From Myxosarcina sp. GA_180221_E-2-1-MAG-40_15 (GTDB taxonomy: Bacteria > Cyanobacteriota > Cyanobacteriia > Cyanobacteriales > Xenococcaceae): 39,362 nt of DNA. Under the pieces are notes generated by a model. That model was given only the letters and a program-made list of their open reading frames with translations. It had not been told where the DNA came from and searched no databases. A program made the position numbers and the translations under genes. Each line of letters opens with the position of its first letter. Position 1 is the stretch's first letter. The DNA is taken from the NCBI GenBank assembly GCA_020692205.1, contig JAIMKV010000034.1, positions 1 to 39,362 on the forward strand, written 5' to 3'. Shown piece after piece: positions 24,566 through 34,784 of this stretch.

Positions 24566-25801
24566 TTAATTTGAAAAGGCGATCGCTTGTCCTGCTAACC
24601 AAGCAGTTGTCCAGGCACTTTGGAAGTTAAACCCTCCTGTTACCCCATCGATATCTAAGATTTCTCCTGCGAAATAAAGTCCAGGGCATTTTTTACTTTC
24701 CATTGTTTTAAAGTTAACTTCCTTTAAGCTCACCCCCCCACAGGTAACAAATTCATCTTTAAATACACCTTTACCTTTAATTTGATAATTTCCTTGCACA
24801 AGTTCAATGACTAATTTGTTCAGCTCTTTTTTGCTAATTTCCGACCAAACCTTATCTGGTTTAATTCCCACGTAACTAACCAAACTCTGCCAGAGGCGTT
24901 TAGGCAACTTAACTGGACAGTAATTAACGATTTTTTTCTGAGGATTAGTTTGTTTGAACGCTGCCAATATCTGTTTTAAGCTTTCTTGATTGCATTCTGG
25001 CAACCAATTGATTTGTAGGCTGGAATCATACTTAAGCTCGGCTAAAAATCTCGCTCCCCAAGCAGACAATTTGAGGATCGCTGGGCCACTTACTCCCCAA
25101 TGAGTAATTAATAATGCGCCTGTTTGTTCTAGCTGGTTTTTGCCTGTACCTAGCCTAACCTGAGTCTGATTCAGGCTAACTCCTGCTAATCCTTGTAGAC
25201 GAGGATCTTGAAGATTAAAGGTAAATAATGACGGTACGGAAGATTCAATTTTATGCCCTAAGTTTTTTGCCCAACGATATCCTAACGGGTTACTTCCCGT
25301 GGCGATCAACAGGCGATCGCACTGCATATTTTTACCATCTTTTAATTCAATTTGAAAATAGTTTTTTCCCTCGGCATTAACAAATTGCTTAACAGTTTTA
25401 ACTCCAACTCCAGTACTTAAAACAACCCCCGCTTGCTTTGCTGCCTGCATCAGACAATTGATAATCGTTTCCGAACTATCGGTGGTAGGAAACATTCTGC
25501 CATCGGCTTCTGTTTTTAACTTAACTCCACGGGTTTTATACCACTGCACCGTGTCTTGAGGTTGGAAACGGGTAAATGCACCCCGCAAAGCCTTTCCGCC
25601 TCTAGGATAATGTTCGACTAAACGAGCAGGATCAAAGCAATGATGAGTTACATTGCACCTGCCACCACCAGATATGCGAACTTTCGCTAGGGGTTTACGT
25701 CCAGCTTCAATTAAAGTTACCTTGAGCTGAGGATTAGCTTCGGCACAGGTGATCGCGCCAAAAAAACCCGCAGCACCACCACCAATAACAATTACATTCA
25801 A
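24566..25801 (-). CDS. HI0933/YhiN-type FAD-dependent oxidoreductase
   Basis: The flavoprotein is 411 aa. The N-terminal Rossmann FAD motif is 'VIGGGAAGFFGAITCAE' (about 4-20). The family signature 'KVRISGGGRCNVTH' follows (about 40-53), and the C-terminal FAD motif is 'GLYFAGEILDIDGVTGGFN' with 'QSAWTTAWLAGQ'. The family is widespread and its physiological reaction is mostly undefined. Length and motifs are intact. Confidence 0.9.
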   Translation of the reverse strand: MNVIVIGGGAAGFFGAITCAEANPQLKVTLIEAGRKPLAKVRISGGGRCNVTHHCFDPARLVEHYPRGGKALRGAFTRFQPQDTVQWYKTRGVKLKTEADGRMFPTTDSSETIINCLMQAAKQAGVVLSTGVGVKTVKQFVNAEGKNYFQIELKDGKNMQCDRLLIATGSNPLGYRWAKNLGHKIESSVPSLFTFNLQDPRLQGLAGVSLNQTQVRLGTGKNQLEQTGALLITHWGVSGPAILKLSAWGARFLAELKYDSSLQINWLPECNQESLKQILAAFKQTNPQKKIVNYCPVKLPKRLWQSLVSYVGIKPDKVWSEISKKELNKLVIELVQGNYQIKGKGVFKDEFVTCGGVSLKEVNFKTMESKKCPGLYFAGEILDIDGVTGGFNFQSAWTTAWLAGQAIAFSN

Positions 25802-25866
25802 ATTATCTATTCAGTATTATTTAGCTCGGAGTATAAAAACACTTTACTAAGTAGTTAATAGCTCGA

Positions 25867-26034
25867 TCAGTATCGCCTTGTTTTAACCATCCCCCAGATT
25901 AAACCAGATATCATCGCAGTCATCAACAATGCTGCAATAATTCCTCCTGGTAGAAATGTAATTATACCAATTCCTCTGAGCAAGTATAGGATTATAAAAC
26001 CCACGAGGGAAATCAAAAATATCTTGGCTAACAC
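25867..26034 (-). CDS. Small two-helix membrane protein (55 aa)
   Basis: The frame starts at GTG 26034 and reads MLAKIFLISLVGFIILYLLR, then GIGIITFLPGGIIAALLMTA, then MISGLIWGMVKTRRY. The pattern is two hydrophobic helices with a Pro-Gly turn and a basic C-terminus, so it looks like an authentic small membrane protein. It lies 65 nt upstream of the flavoprotein on the same strand and may be co-transcribed. The function is unknown. Confidence 0.6.
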   Translation of the reverse strand: MLAKIFLISLVGFIILYLLRGIGIITFLPGGIIAALLMTAMISGLIWGMVKTRRY

Positions 26035-26125
26035 AGCTTTTTTTCAGGTATTGGGTGAACAACCATCATAGATTTCCTGCCAAGATACAGCAATTTACAT
26101 CAATAGTCTTGAACTACAAACTATT

Positions 26126-26266
26126 ATGATGAATCACGAGCTAAAAGCGATCGCAACTTCTTCTCTTGAGCGATATCCTGCAAATGCTAAACCAATCTTA
26201 ATTCCGCCAGAATCAACTCAATTGACCAACGCTCAGAGATTACTCCGCCGTAAAACAACAGGGTAA
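26126..26266 (+). CDS. Possible small ORF (46 aa)
   Basis: ATGATG start, MMNHELKAIATSSLERYPAN then AKPILIPPESTQLTNAQRLL and a basic end. Composition is protein-like and it contains a HIP1 site, but there is no clear Shine-Dalgarno and no family is recognised. It may be a chance ORF. Confidence 0.3.
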   Translation: MMNHELKAIATSSLERYPANAKPILIPPESTQLTNAQRLLRRKTTG

Positions 26267-26857
26267 TCTCTGACTGACTATAAAAGATAACCAAGACAGT
26301 ATTTGCTTTATAGCTTTATAAATATTGACACTTGGGCGCGGATTGACTAAAAATTAACTCTTCTTTACCAAAAAAAAATCTCGATTTTTAAATCCTCGAT
26401 TTTTAAATAGTTTAAATAAATAATCTAGCGATGGTAATCAGTATTTATACTCTATCCTTACTTTAATATTAGTTGCTGTATCCTATAACGCTAAAAGCTT
26501 TGAGCAACTTAAACTGAGCAGCCTACTATTGTCCATAACTTCGGTCATCATTTTTTGCTTGCTCAAGTCAAGTTTTAATTTGTCTTTTGTTTTTATTTAT
26601 TAAAAAAAAAATTATAAAAGTTACTGGGGATTAATTAAATATCTTATAGTGTATTCAATTAATCTAATTAGCTTCAAACGCATTCAAACTAACTAATGCT
26701 TTAAATATTGCTTACTTGTAAACCCAAAACCGCTTTATTTTCTGAGCCAATTGACTCATAATTGCCTATATAGACGTGAAGCAGAAACTACAGTCAACTT
26801 CGCACTCATTTCATCTCAGATAAATTCTCGTATTTAAACGCAGTGGAGAAAAGCAAC
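26267..26857. promoter_or_regulatory. Long AT-rich spacer upstream of chlL
   Basis: About 590 nt without a gene, presumably holding the chlL promoter and leader. A 15-bp unit (CTCGATTTTTAAATC) is repeated in tandem at 26380-26409. A TATATAGAC stretch near 26768 could be a -10 element, which is a weak call. No known binding site was identified with confidence. Confidence 0.4.
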
Positions 26858-27736
26858 GTGGGACAAATCAGATTAGCAGTTTACGGCAAAGGTGGAATCG
26901 GTAAATCCACCACTAGCTGCAACATTTCCGCAGCTTTAGCCAAAAGAGGCAAAAAAGTATTACAAATTGGCTGCGATCCTAAGCATGACAGCACCTTTAC
27001 TCTAACAGGGTTTCTTATTCCGACAATTATTGACACCCTTCAAGAAAAGGATTTTCACTATGAAGATATTTGGCCTGAAGATGTAATTTATGAAGGCTAT
27101 GGTGGTGTTAGCTGCGTTGAAGCGGGAGGGCCCCCTGCTGGCGCTGGTTGCGGCGGCTATGTAGTTGGAGAAACCGTAAAGCTACTCAAAGAATTAAATG
27201 CTTTTGATGAATATGACGTTATTTTGTTTGATGTCTTGGGAGACGTAGTATGTGGTGGTTTTGCTGCACCCCTTAACTATGCGGACTACTGCATGATTGT
27301 TACCGATAATGGTTTTGATGCTTTGTTTGCTGCTAATCGAATTGCTGCGTCAGTCAGAGAAAAAGCTCGTACCCATTCGTTGCGTCTAGCGGGTTTAATT
27401 GGTAATCGTACTTCTAAACGTGACTTGATTGACAAGTATATTGAACATGTACCTATGCCTGTTTTGGAAATCCTACCTTTAATCGAAGACATTCGCGTAT
27501 CTCGTGTCAAAGGTAAAACCCTGTTTGAAATGGCCCAAAGCGATCCTTCCTTGGCTTATGTTTGTGACTACTATCTCAATATTGCCGATCAGATTTTAGC
27601 TGGCCCAGAAGGAGTGATTCCCAACGAATCTCAAGATAGAGACTTATTCTCCTTGTTGTCTGACTATTATCTCAATCCTCCCGCAGATAAAGCAGGGGCA
27701 AGTAAAGAAGATGAATTAGACATGATGATGGTTTAA
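26858..27736 (+). CDS. chlL: Light-independent protochlorophyllide reductase, ATP-binding iron-sulfur subunit L
   Basis: A NifH-like ATPase that passes electrons to the ChlN-ChlB complex for dark reduction of protochlorophyllide. The P-loop is '[18 protein letters not shown]'; the cluster cysteines lie in '[16 protein letters not shown]' and '[15 protein letters not shown]'. I chose the GTG at 26858 because GGAG lies 9 nt upstream; a GTG at 26843 has no Shine-Dalgarno and would add five residues. The protein is about 292 aa, as expected. chlN follows 140 nt later; chlB is not in the window. The DPOR enzyme is oxygen-sensitive. Confidence 0.97.
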   Translation: MGQIRLAVYGKGGIGKSTTSCNISAALAKRGKKVLQIGCDPKHDSTFTLTGFLIPTIIDTLQEKDFHYEDIWPEDVIYEGYGGVSCVEAGGPPAGAGCGGYVVGETVKLLKELNAFDEYDVILFDVLGDVVCGGFAAPLNYADYCMIVTDNGFDALFAANRIAASVREKARTHSLRLAGLIGNRTSKRDLIDKYIEHVPMPVLEILPLIEDIRVSRVKGKTLFEMAQSDPSLAYVCDYYLNIADQILAGPEGVIPNESQDRDLFSLLSDYYLNPPADKAGASKEDELDMMMV

Positions 27737-27741
27737 AAAAA

Positions 27742-27769
27742 AGCTGTTAGCTATTAGCTTTTAGCTTCT
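27742..27769. repeat. Four tandem heptamers between chlL and chlN
   Basis: AGCTGTT, AGCTATT, AGCTTTT and AGCTTCT follow one another without gaps, just after the chlL stop. They are similar to the tracts at 2619 and 18815. The spacer shows no terminator, so chlL and chlN may be co-transcribed. Confidence 0.65.
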
Positions 27770-27849
27770 CTAGATTTTTGGGACATTTCTCGGAAAATTG
27801 TTAGAAAGCATTTTAGCTGATTGCTGATAGCTTCATTTAAGAAAGTTAA

Positions 27850-29280
<1,431 letters not shown>

Positions 29281-29305
29281 CCTACAATCATAATATTTGC
29301 TCATG

Positions 29306-29334
29306 GAGTCTAGCAATGCTAGACTCTTTTTTTT
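29306..29334 (+). terminator. Rho-independent terminator after chlN
   Basis: GAGTCTAGC and GCTAGACTC form a perfect 9-bp stem with an AAT loop (29306-29326), followed by eight T residues. It starts 26 nt after the chlN stop. Confidence 0.92.
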
Positions 29335-29473
29335 CTTCTGTCCACCAAATAGCAAGTAAAAATTACCGTAATTAATGCAATTAAATTATCAATAGAAATC
29401 AGATAAGATCAAGTTTGCCAGCAAGGCTGAATAATATACTAATAAACCCTCGGCAAGTCTCAAAAATATAAGA

Positions 29474-29941
29474 ATGGCGGAAAAAACAGCAGGTACCAAA
29501 ATAGTTAGTGATAATCGTCAGGCTCGTTATCTTTACGAAATACTAGAAACTTATGAAGCGGGAATTGAATTAGTTGGCACAGAAGTCAAATCGATTCGTG
29601 CTGGTAAAGTGAATCTTAGAGACGGCTATGCTTTTATCAAGAATGATGAAGCTTGGTTAAGTAATGTCCATATATCTCCATACCAAGCAGGAGGCAGTCA
29701 TTTTAACCATGAGCCTCTGCGAATTCGTAAACTATTGCTGCACCGCAAAGAAATTAATAAACTAATCGGGCAGACTGAGCAAAAAGGTTTAACCCTCGTC
29801 CCACTAAAAATGTATTTCAAAGGGGGTAGGGTCAAAATAGCGATCGGTTTAGGCAAAGGTAAAAAGCTACATGACAAGCGCGAAACAGTCAAAAAAAGAG
29901 ACGATGAGCGAGCTATGGCAAGAGCGATTAAGCGAGATTAA
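29474..29941 (+). CDS. smpB: SsrA-binding protein SmpB
   Basis: The 155-aa partner of tmRNA in ribosome rescue. Family motifs include '[20 protein letters not shown]', '[19 protein letters not shown]', and '[19 protein letters not shown]', followed by the basic tail '[20 protein letters not shown]' that mimics an anticodon region. The tmRNA gene itself is not in the window. Confidence 0.97.
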   Translation: MAEKTAGTKIVSDNRQARYLYEILETYEAGIELVGTEVKSIRAGKVNLRDGYAFIKNDEAWLSNVHISPYQAGGSHFNHEPLRIRKLLLHRKEINKLIGQTEQKGLTLVPLKMYFKGGRVKIAIGLGKGKKLHDKRETVKKRDDERAMARAIKRD

Positions 29942-29976
29942 TCAGGAGTATAGAAGTATAATTAGCTAATTTTTGA

Positions 29977-31377
29977 TTATTTGCCATTTGTAACATTGGG
30001 ATGATTTTCGGTAGAGTTTTCAACATCATCATAGAAGCAAGCAATAATGGCTAAAATTAACCACCAGATAGTATTGACTTGGGGACGATACCATACCGTG
30101 TCCACAAAGCCATGAAAAGCAAGACTAGCTGTAGCAGCGATCGCCGCAATTAAATAAATGCCTCGTTTATTTCCCTCGGAGCGTAAACGAACTAGTTGGC
30201 GTATTCCATGATTAAAGGTAGCTGCCAAAAGCCACAAAAAGCAGCCCAAGCCCAGATATCCCATCTCTACAACATGTTCTAGATACACGGAATACGCGCT
30301 AAGAGCGGGATAGCGCGAATTCATATAGCGGGGATAAATTTGGTTAAAAGCATCGTTTCCTGGACCAATTCCAATGAGAGGATAGTCTTTAATGATTCTA
30401 AAACAGGCTTCCCAAACGTTAATCCGAAAGTTATTACTGCTGTCTTCTCTACCAGCAAAGATGCTCATTAGTCTAAGGCGTAGGGGTTCCAAAGAAATGA
30501 ATGCTACCAACAATAGCCCTGCCAAAGAGCCAAACACCAAAGGTAGTAACCAAACTTGCCAAAAATGAGGTAAGTATTCTCGCCACCAAAAATAAAATAG
30601 CAATAACAACGCTCCAATTAATACTGCCATAGCTAACCAAGCACCGCGGCTATCGGTGAAGTATAAACAGGCGGAATTTACCCCTGCCATAATTACCGCC
30701 AGAGTTTTTTGAATCCAGCCACGCCAGATAAAAATCACAGCTATGCTCAAGGCGATCGCGGGCAATAAATAACCACCGAGTAAATTCGGATTTCCTAAAT
30801 AGCTATAAACTCTGGTATCGTTGGCCAAAACCGAAGTAGGATCGTTCCAAGTTGCCAATTGCTGTACGCCAAAAAACTCTTGACGGACGCCGTAAGAACT
30901 AACGACTAAGGCAATTAACAGAAAGCTAGTAATAATCCAGTTAAATAATTTGGGCGATCGCAATATCTGAGCGGAGAAAGAGAATAAAATCAAGTACAGA
31001 GTCAAAGTTACCCAGCCACTTAAAGCTGCCGATTTAACTGGGGAAAAAGCTGTAGCGATCGTGGCAATACACCAATATAAAAAAACCAAAACATGGACAG
31101 GAGTGATGATTATTCTTTCTGATGCAGTAGCTGTAGTTAAAATCCAGTAGGCAGCTACTGCAATTAACAACACTCCAATTAACGAAGTCGAAACAAAGGG
31201 AGCGAGCAAAAAAACGATGCTGATTAAACAAGCTCCAATTGCCTCAGACCATTGAAACAGCCAACTTGACTGTCGCCAGCTAGACAACCTACCAGCAAAT
31301 CGATAAAGATAACTGCCTTTTTGCCACTGATACAACCGTGGCTTAGAAAGCATAATAGTTGACCAAGTCGATTTCAT
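29977..31377 (-). CDS. ictB: IctB-type O-antigen ligase/Wzy family membrane protein
   Basis: The protein is 466 aa with about ten membrane helices. The Wzy_C/O-antigen-ligase region has 'FTDSRGAWLAMAVLIGALLL' and 'IIKDYPLIGIGPGNDAFNQI', characteristic of cyanobacterial IctB. IctB was originally linked to inorganic carbon accumulation, but the domain suggests a polysaccharide ligase or polymerase; the actual role is debated. It is convergent with smpB, 35 nt apart. Confidence 0.88.
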   Translation of the reverse strand: MKSTWSTIMLSKPRLYQWQKGSYLYRFAGRLSSWRQSSWLFQWSEAIGACLISIVFLLAPFVSTSLIGVLLIAVAAYWILTTATASERIIITPVHVLVFLYWCIATIATAFSPVKSAALSGWVTLTLYLILFSFSAQILRSPKLFNWIITSFLLIALVVSSYGVRQEFFGVQQLATWNDPTSVLANDTRVYSYLGNPNLLGGYLLPAIALSIAVIFIWRGWIQKTLAVIMAGVNSACLYFTDSRGAWLAMAVLIGALLLLFYFWWREYLPHFWQVWLLPLVFGSLAGLLLVAFISLEPLRLRLMSIFAGREDSSNNFRINVWEACFRIIKDYPLIGIGPGNDAFNQIYPRYMNSRYPALSAYSVYLEHVVEMGYLGLGCFLWLLAATFNHGIRQLVRLRSEGNKRGIYLIAAIAATASLAFHGFVDTVWYRPQVNTIWWLILAIIACFYDDVENSTENHPNVTNGK

Positions 31378-31477
31378 GGATAAAATGATTAAATTTCAAA
31401 TTTAACATTAACATCCTAAACTAAGTATCATAGGAATCTAAAATTAGACCAACAATCAATATTTTGATAATAATTAT

Positions 31478-33034
31478 TTATACTTCTGCCGATTTTGCTT
31501 GGGGAAATTGCAGCAGATAGCGATAATTGGAATTGATAGAACCTTGTACTACTACTCTGCCCTCGTGTAGTTCGGTCAAATGACAGCAAAACAGTAATCC
31601 CAAAAGATCACGGGGAATTTTATTAGTATTGTGGTCTAAAGTATGGTCGTCATCAATTACCATCATTAAAGCCGAGGAAGTTAATAATTGATAATTGCTC
31701 GGGGCAATCTCATTTACTCCCAGATTAAAACGGTTATCCGAATTAACTTGATTAAAGCGCAAAGCTTGAGTAACAGCCTGGGAATGAAGTTTTGCCTCGC
31801 TAAAATCATCCCCCAGCCACGGATGAGAAATACTAACGGCAATATTTAGTGCTTGATTACGCTTAGAAACATGAATCTTGACTTCTCCTCCAGCTTCAGA
31901 CATCTCCAAAACGCTAATGATCAAATAGTAGAGAGCTTGGCGAATTTTTTCTTTATCTAAGGACCAAATTCTACTTCCAGGCTCAATAGAAAGACACAAA
32001 TTTTGTTGACGCTGTTTAGATAAGTCTGCCAGGCTATTAATTACCTGCTGACATAGCATTTCAATATCCACAGTAGTTAAATTAATTTCCGAGCTTTGAT
32101 CACTCAAAACTCCAAGACTAACAATTTCATCTACCAAAGTAATCAAGTTTTGACCGCTATCGTGGATAATTTCTAAATATTCTCTTTGTTTGAGAGTTAG
32201 AGGACCATAAACCTCTCGATGCAGTACGCTTGCCATCCCAATCACCGAAGTTAAAGGCGTTCTTAATTCTTGAGTTAGCTGTGAAAGTAATTTAATTTTG
32301 ATGGGGTTGGTTGCAGTAGTTGCTGAAGCAATTCCAGCTTGATGTCCTACAGCTAGTTTATTGCTCAAGACTTTTTCGCTTAGCATATTTACGTTATGGC
32401 TAGGCTGCAAAACTAAACGGTTGGCTTTTTGCCACTCTAGAGGCTGTTCCACACTGCTAATTAATTGCTCTGGTTGAGTTTTAAGCATCTGATTGTGTTC
32501 AAATTCTCCTAGACACCAGCGTGCTAGTAAAGCTAAATGATCTACATCTCGATCATTAAACTTTCTCTCAGTCCAATCCATCACTTCTAGAGTTCCAATA
32601 CACACACCAGATGAGCTTATCAAAGGAACTCCCAAATAAGTTTTGATGCCGTAATGCTGCGCCAAAACAGTATCAGCAAAAACGGTATTGTTTAGCGTAT
32701 TATCAATAATTAACGGCTGCTGGCTGTCAATGACATAAGTACTAAAAGATTCATGAAGCGGTATTTTTCTCCGCGCAGCTAGCTGATTCGTCAAACCAAT
32801 GGTCGATAAACCTACTGCCGACTTAAACCATAGTTCATCTTCGACCACCAAACCGAGAATGCTGATTGGCGCACCAGAGAAGGTTGAAGCTTTTTGCGTA
32901 GTTTCTTCAAAGATCGGAATTGCTTCTGAAACTAATAAACCTAAATCGCTAAGAGTTTTTAGTCTCTGTTCTCTTCTGGCGAAAGTAGTTAAACCATCCA
33001 AACGGCAAAAAAGTTGGTTTTTCGGCTTAGTCAT
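31478..33034 (-). CDS. GAF-domain histidine kinase homologue, probably catalytically dead
   Basis: From the ATG at 33034 the protein is 518 aa; a GTG 64 codons upstream (33226) gives an unlikely extension. Residues 25-180 are a GAF domain ('FEETTQKASTFSGAPISILG', 'GIKTYLGVPLISSSGVCIGT'). A HisKA-like helix pair follows (about 248-320), but the phospho-accepting His is Gln255: 'LLSQLTQELRTPLTSVIGM'. The HATPase region (about 355-420) has neither the Asn of the N box nor a DxGxG motif. It should therefore not autophosphorylate and may act as a scaffold or regulator. It retains a recognisable fold, so it is not simply decayed. Confidence 0.82.
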   Translation of the reverse strand: MTKPKNQLFCRLDGLTTFARREQRLKTLSDLGLLVSEAIPIFEETTQKASTFSGAPISILGLVVEDELWFKSAVGLSTIGLTNQLAARRKIPLHESFSTYVIDSQQPLIIDNTLNNTVFADTVLAQHYGIKTYLGVPLISSSGVCIGTLEVMDWTERKFNDRDVDHLALLARWCLGEFEHNQMLKTQPEQLISSVEQPLEWQKANRLVLQPSHNVNMLSEKVLSNKLAVGHQAGIASATTATNPIKIKLLSQLTQELRTPLTSVIGMASVLHREVYGPLTLKQREYLEIIHDSGQNLITLVDEIVSLGVLSDQSSEINLTTVDIEMLCQQVINSLADLSKQRQQNLCLSIEPGSRIWSLDKEKIRQALYYLIISVLEMSEAGGEVKIHVSKRNQALNIAVSISHPWLGDDFSEAKLHSQAVTQALRFNQVNSDNRFNLGVNEIAPSNYQLLTSSALMMVIDDDHTLDHNTNKIPRDLLGLLFCCHLTELHEGRVVVQGSINSNYRYLLQFPQAKSAEV

Positions 33035-33226
33035 ATTGTTGACTGGGAACCCTAAATCTACTGCTTGCACTTGTATCACTAAATTTTTTAGAATAAGAGT
33101 TATTGTATGTCGAGCGAAGACTAAAGGAAGCTCTACTGTCCTGACAAAAAGCTTGTTAGTTAACAGAATGCAGCTAGTCTCTGGTTCGTATTGGCAAAGG
33201 TAAAGACACCTCAAGACGCGAATCAC

Positions 33227-33826
33227 CAGTTGTCGTGAGACAATATAATCTGAACTTGAGTCTGCGCCAAGGGGTTGGATTGACTCTGTGATCGACTCAC
33301 AAAGACTAACCCTGACGAATACGCTGTGCTAGATAGTCTGCACGACGGGTAGAGTAATTAGATTAAAAATACTCTGCTGCTAGAAATTTGAATTAGTTTG
33401 AAACAGAACCTAGGCAAATATAGCGTAATTAATTTCACACATTTAAATTTATATCCAGGATTGTGCCAAACATTATTTTGTTCCAGCTTTAGATTTACGA
33501 TTAATTTGAGTGTCCACAAATGCCGCAAATCAAGAATTTGGAAGAGTGACAAATCTAAAAAATTGCTCATGGTCTAATAGTTTGATCAAAAACAACTCCA
33601 CCGCTTTAGAACTTTAAACTTCATACGATAAATTTTTTCTAAATTTAATCAAAGAGAATTTGCGGGTTTTTAAGTTTGCTAGTTTTAAAGTTCCCGAAAA
33701 ACTATCCGAACGAACATTTTAAGCAGAAATTCTTCAAATAATCTTGCTGCAAGCAGAAAAATTTGGGTAAATTTAATCTTTCAGTTATTAGTGTAGTCAA
33801 TGATTCAATAAATCGAGAGCAACTAA
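33227..33826. other. 600-nt spacer without a convincing gene
   Basis: Between the pseudokinase and gun4. A 70-codon minus-strand frame (33358-33570) has a low-complexity hydrophobic translation and no Shine-Dalgarno, so I do not call it. The region presumably holds the pseudokinase promoter; nothing else is evident. Confidence 0.4.
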
Positions 33827-34516
33827 TTAATCATCGTTCCAGGCTGGATGAGTAAAAATAGCATCAATAACTCTCACTCCTCTTAATTGATTAGATAAGG
33901 GTAAATGACCTTGAGGAGCAGTCAAATCCCAAATAAATTCTTTAGGATAGCGAGTCCAGATGTTACCAGATTTCCAGTTTATCTTGTGCCATAGTTTGGC
34001 AAAATCTTTGCCGAGGGACAACCAGATTCGTCTTTGCACCGAAAAGCCAAACTTGCCTTCAGAAGACATCAGCCATAGCCGATCTAAGGTTTGTAAATCT
34101 ACAACAGGAAAACTTACTACCTCGGTAAAATAAATCCACTTTCGTTCAATAGCTGCTGTCCCAGCTAGCTCACACATTTTTTGCAAAGTTACAACATCAG
34201 CTCCCTGAAAATCTTGCTGTGCTAGCAATTGCTGTAACGGCTGATAATCAATGCCAAGTGCAGATACTAACGGCACAACGCCATAAGGATAATTGTTGGC
34301 TAAAAACTTTTGAACTTGAGGACTTCGATCTTGATAAAGAGCGTGATATGCTTTGCCCAAAGCCAAATTATCAGATTGATTTTTTTGACAAACCATCCAG
34401 TCCATGATGGTTTCTAGGCCTGTTTCACCTTCTGCTAATAATTGTGAAACTAATGTCACTTGATTTTTCTCAGATTCTGAGTATATTGAATGGTTTCTAC
34501 CGCTAATATCTTCCAT
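33827..34516 (-). CDS. gun4: Gun4-domain tetrapyrrole-binding protein
   Basis: The protein is 229 aa. The N-terminal helical part (about 15-100) is as in Synechocystis GUN4, and the C-terminal GUN4 core has 'FQGADVVTLQKMCELAG', 'VVSFPVVDLQTLDRLWLMSS', 'FGFSVQRRIWLSLGKDF' and 'PQGHLPLSNQLRGVRVIDAI'. Gun4 binds protoporphyrin IX and Mg-protoporphyrin and stimulates Mg-chelatase. An upstream AGGA supports the ATG at 34516. Paralogous GUN4-domain proteins exist; length and lack of extra domains favour genuine Gun4. Confidence 0.9.
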   Translation of the reverse strand: MEDISGRNHSIYSESEKNQVTLVSQLLAEGETGLETIMDWMVCQKNQSDNLALGKAYHALYQDRSPQVQKFLANNYPYGVVPLVSALGIDYQPLQQLLAQQDFQGADVVTLQKMCELAGTAAIERKWIYFTEVVSFPVVDLQTLDRLWLMSSEGKFGFSVQRRIWLSLGKDFAKLWHKINWKSGNIWTRYPKEFIWDLTAPQGHLPLSNQLRGVRVIDAIFTHPAWNDD

Positions 34517-34755
34517 ACGATCTTTTCCTACAGCGGGATATCTGCAACTTTTACTTCCACAAACTCTGGAGTTTAGAACCAGTTCTGCATAAATTCTTGC
34601 TTCACTAACTAAGTGTTTGTACTCAGATGTGATTATGCAAATACTATCATGATTTGGCTTGAATCAACGCTTCAATTCAGGTTAAAATCGAAATTTTGTT
34701 TTCAATCAACCGACAGAGGAGGTGAGCCAGATCTCCTGGATTCAAGTTGCTAACT

Positions 34756-34784
34756 TAACCGTGTATGGGTGGTGTCTACTGTCA
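34756..34784 (+). repeat. Copy 1 of a 29-nt hairpin-bearing element
   Basis: It shares 23 of 29 bases with 37334-37362. Bases 13-17 and 21-25 of the element pair around a 3-nt loop (GGTGG/CTACT). It lies directly behind the response-regulator stop. About 35 nt upstream is AGGAGGTGA, an extended Shine-Dalgarno-like string that can pair with CTCCT nearby. Confidence 0.55.

Noticed and set aside
33034-33226. N-terminal 64-residue extension of the pseudokinase
   Set aside because: It needs a GTG start, its translation has no family similarity, and a good ATG follows immediately before the recognisable protein.
33358-33570. 70-aa minus-strand ORF in the spacer upstream of the pseudokinase
   Set aside because: Low-complexity hydrophobic translation from AT-rich DNA, no Shine-Dalgarno and no family resemblance.
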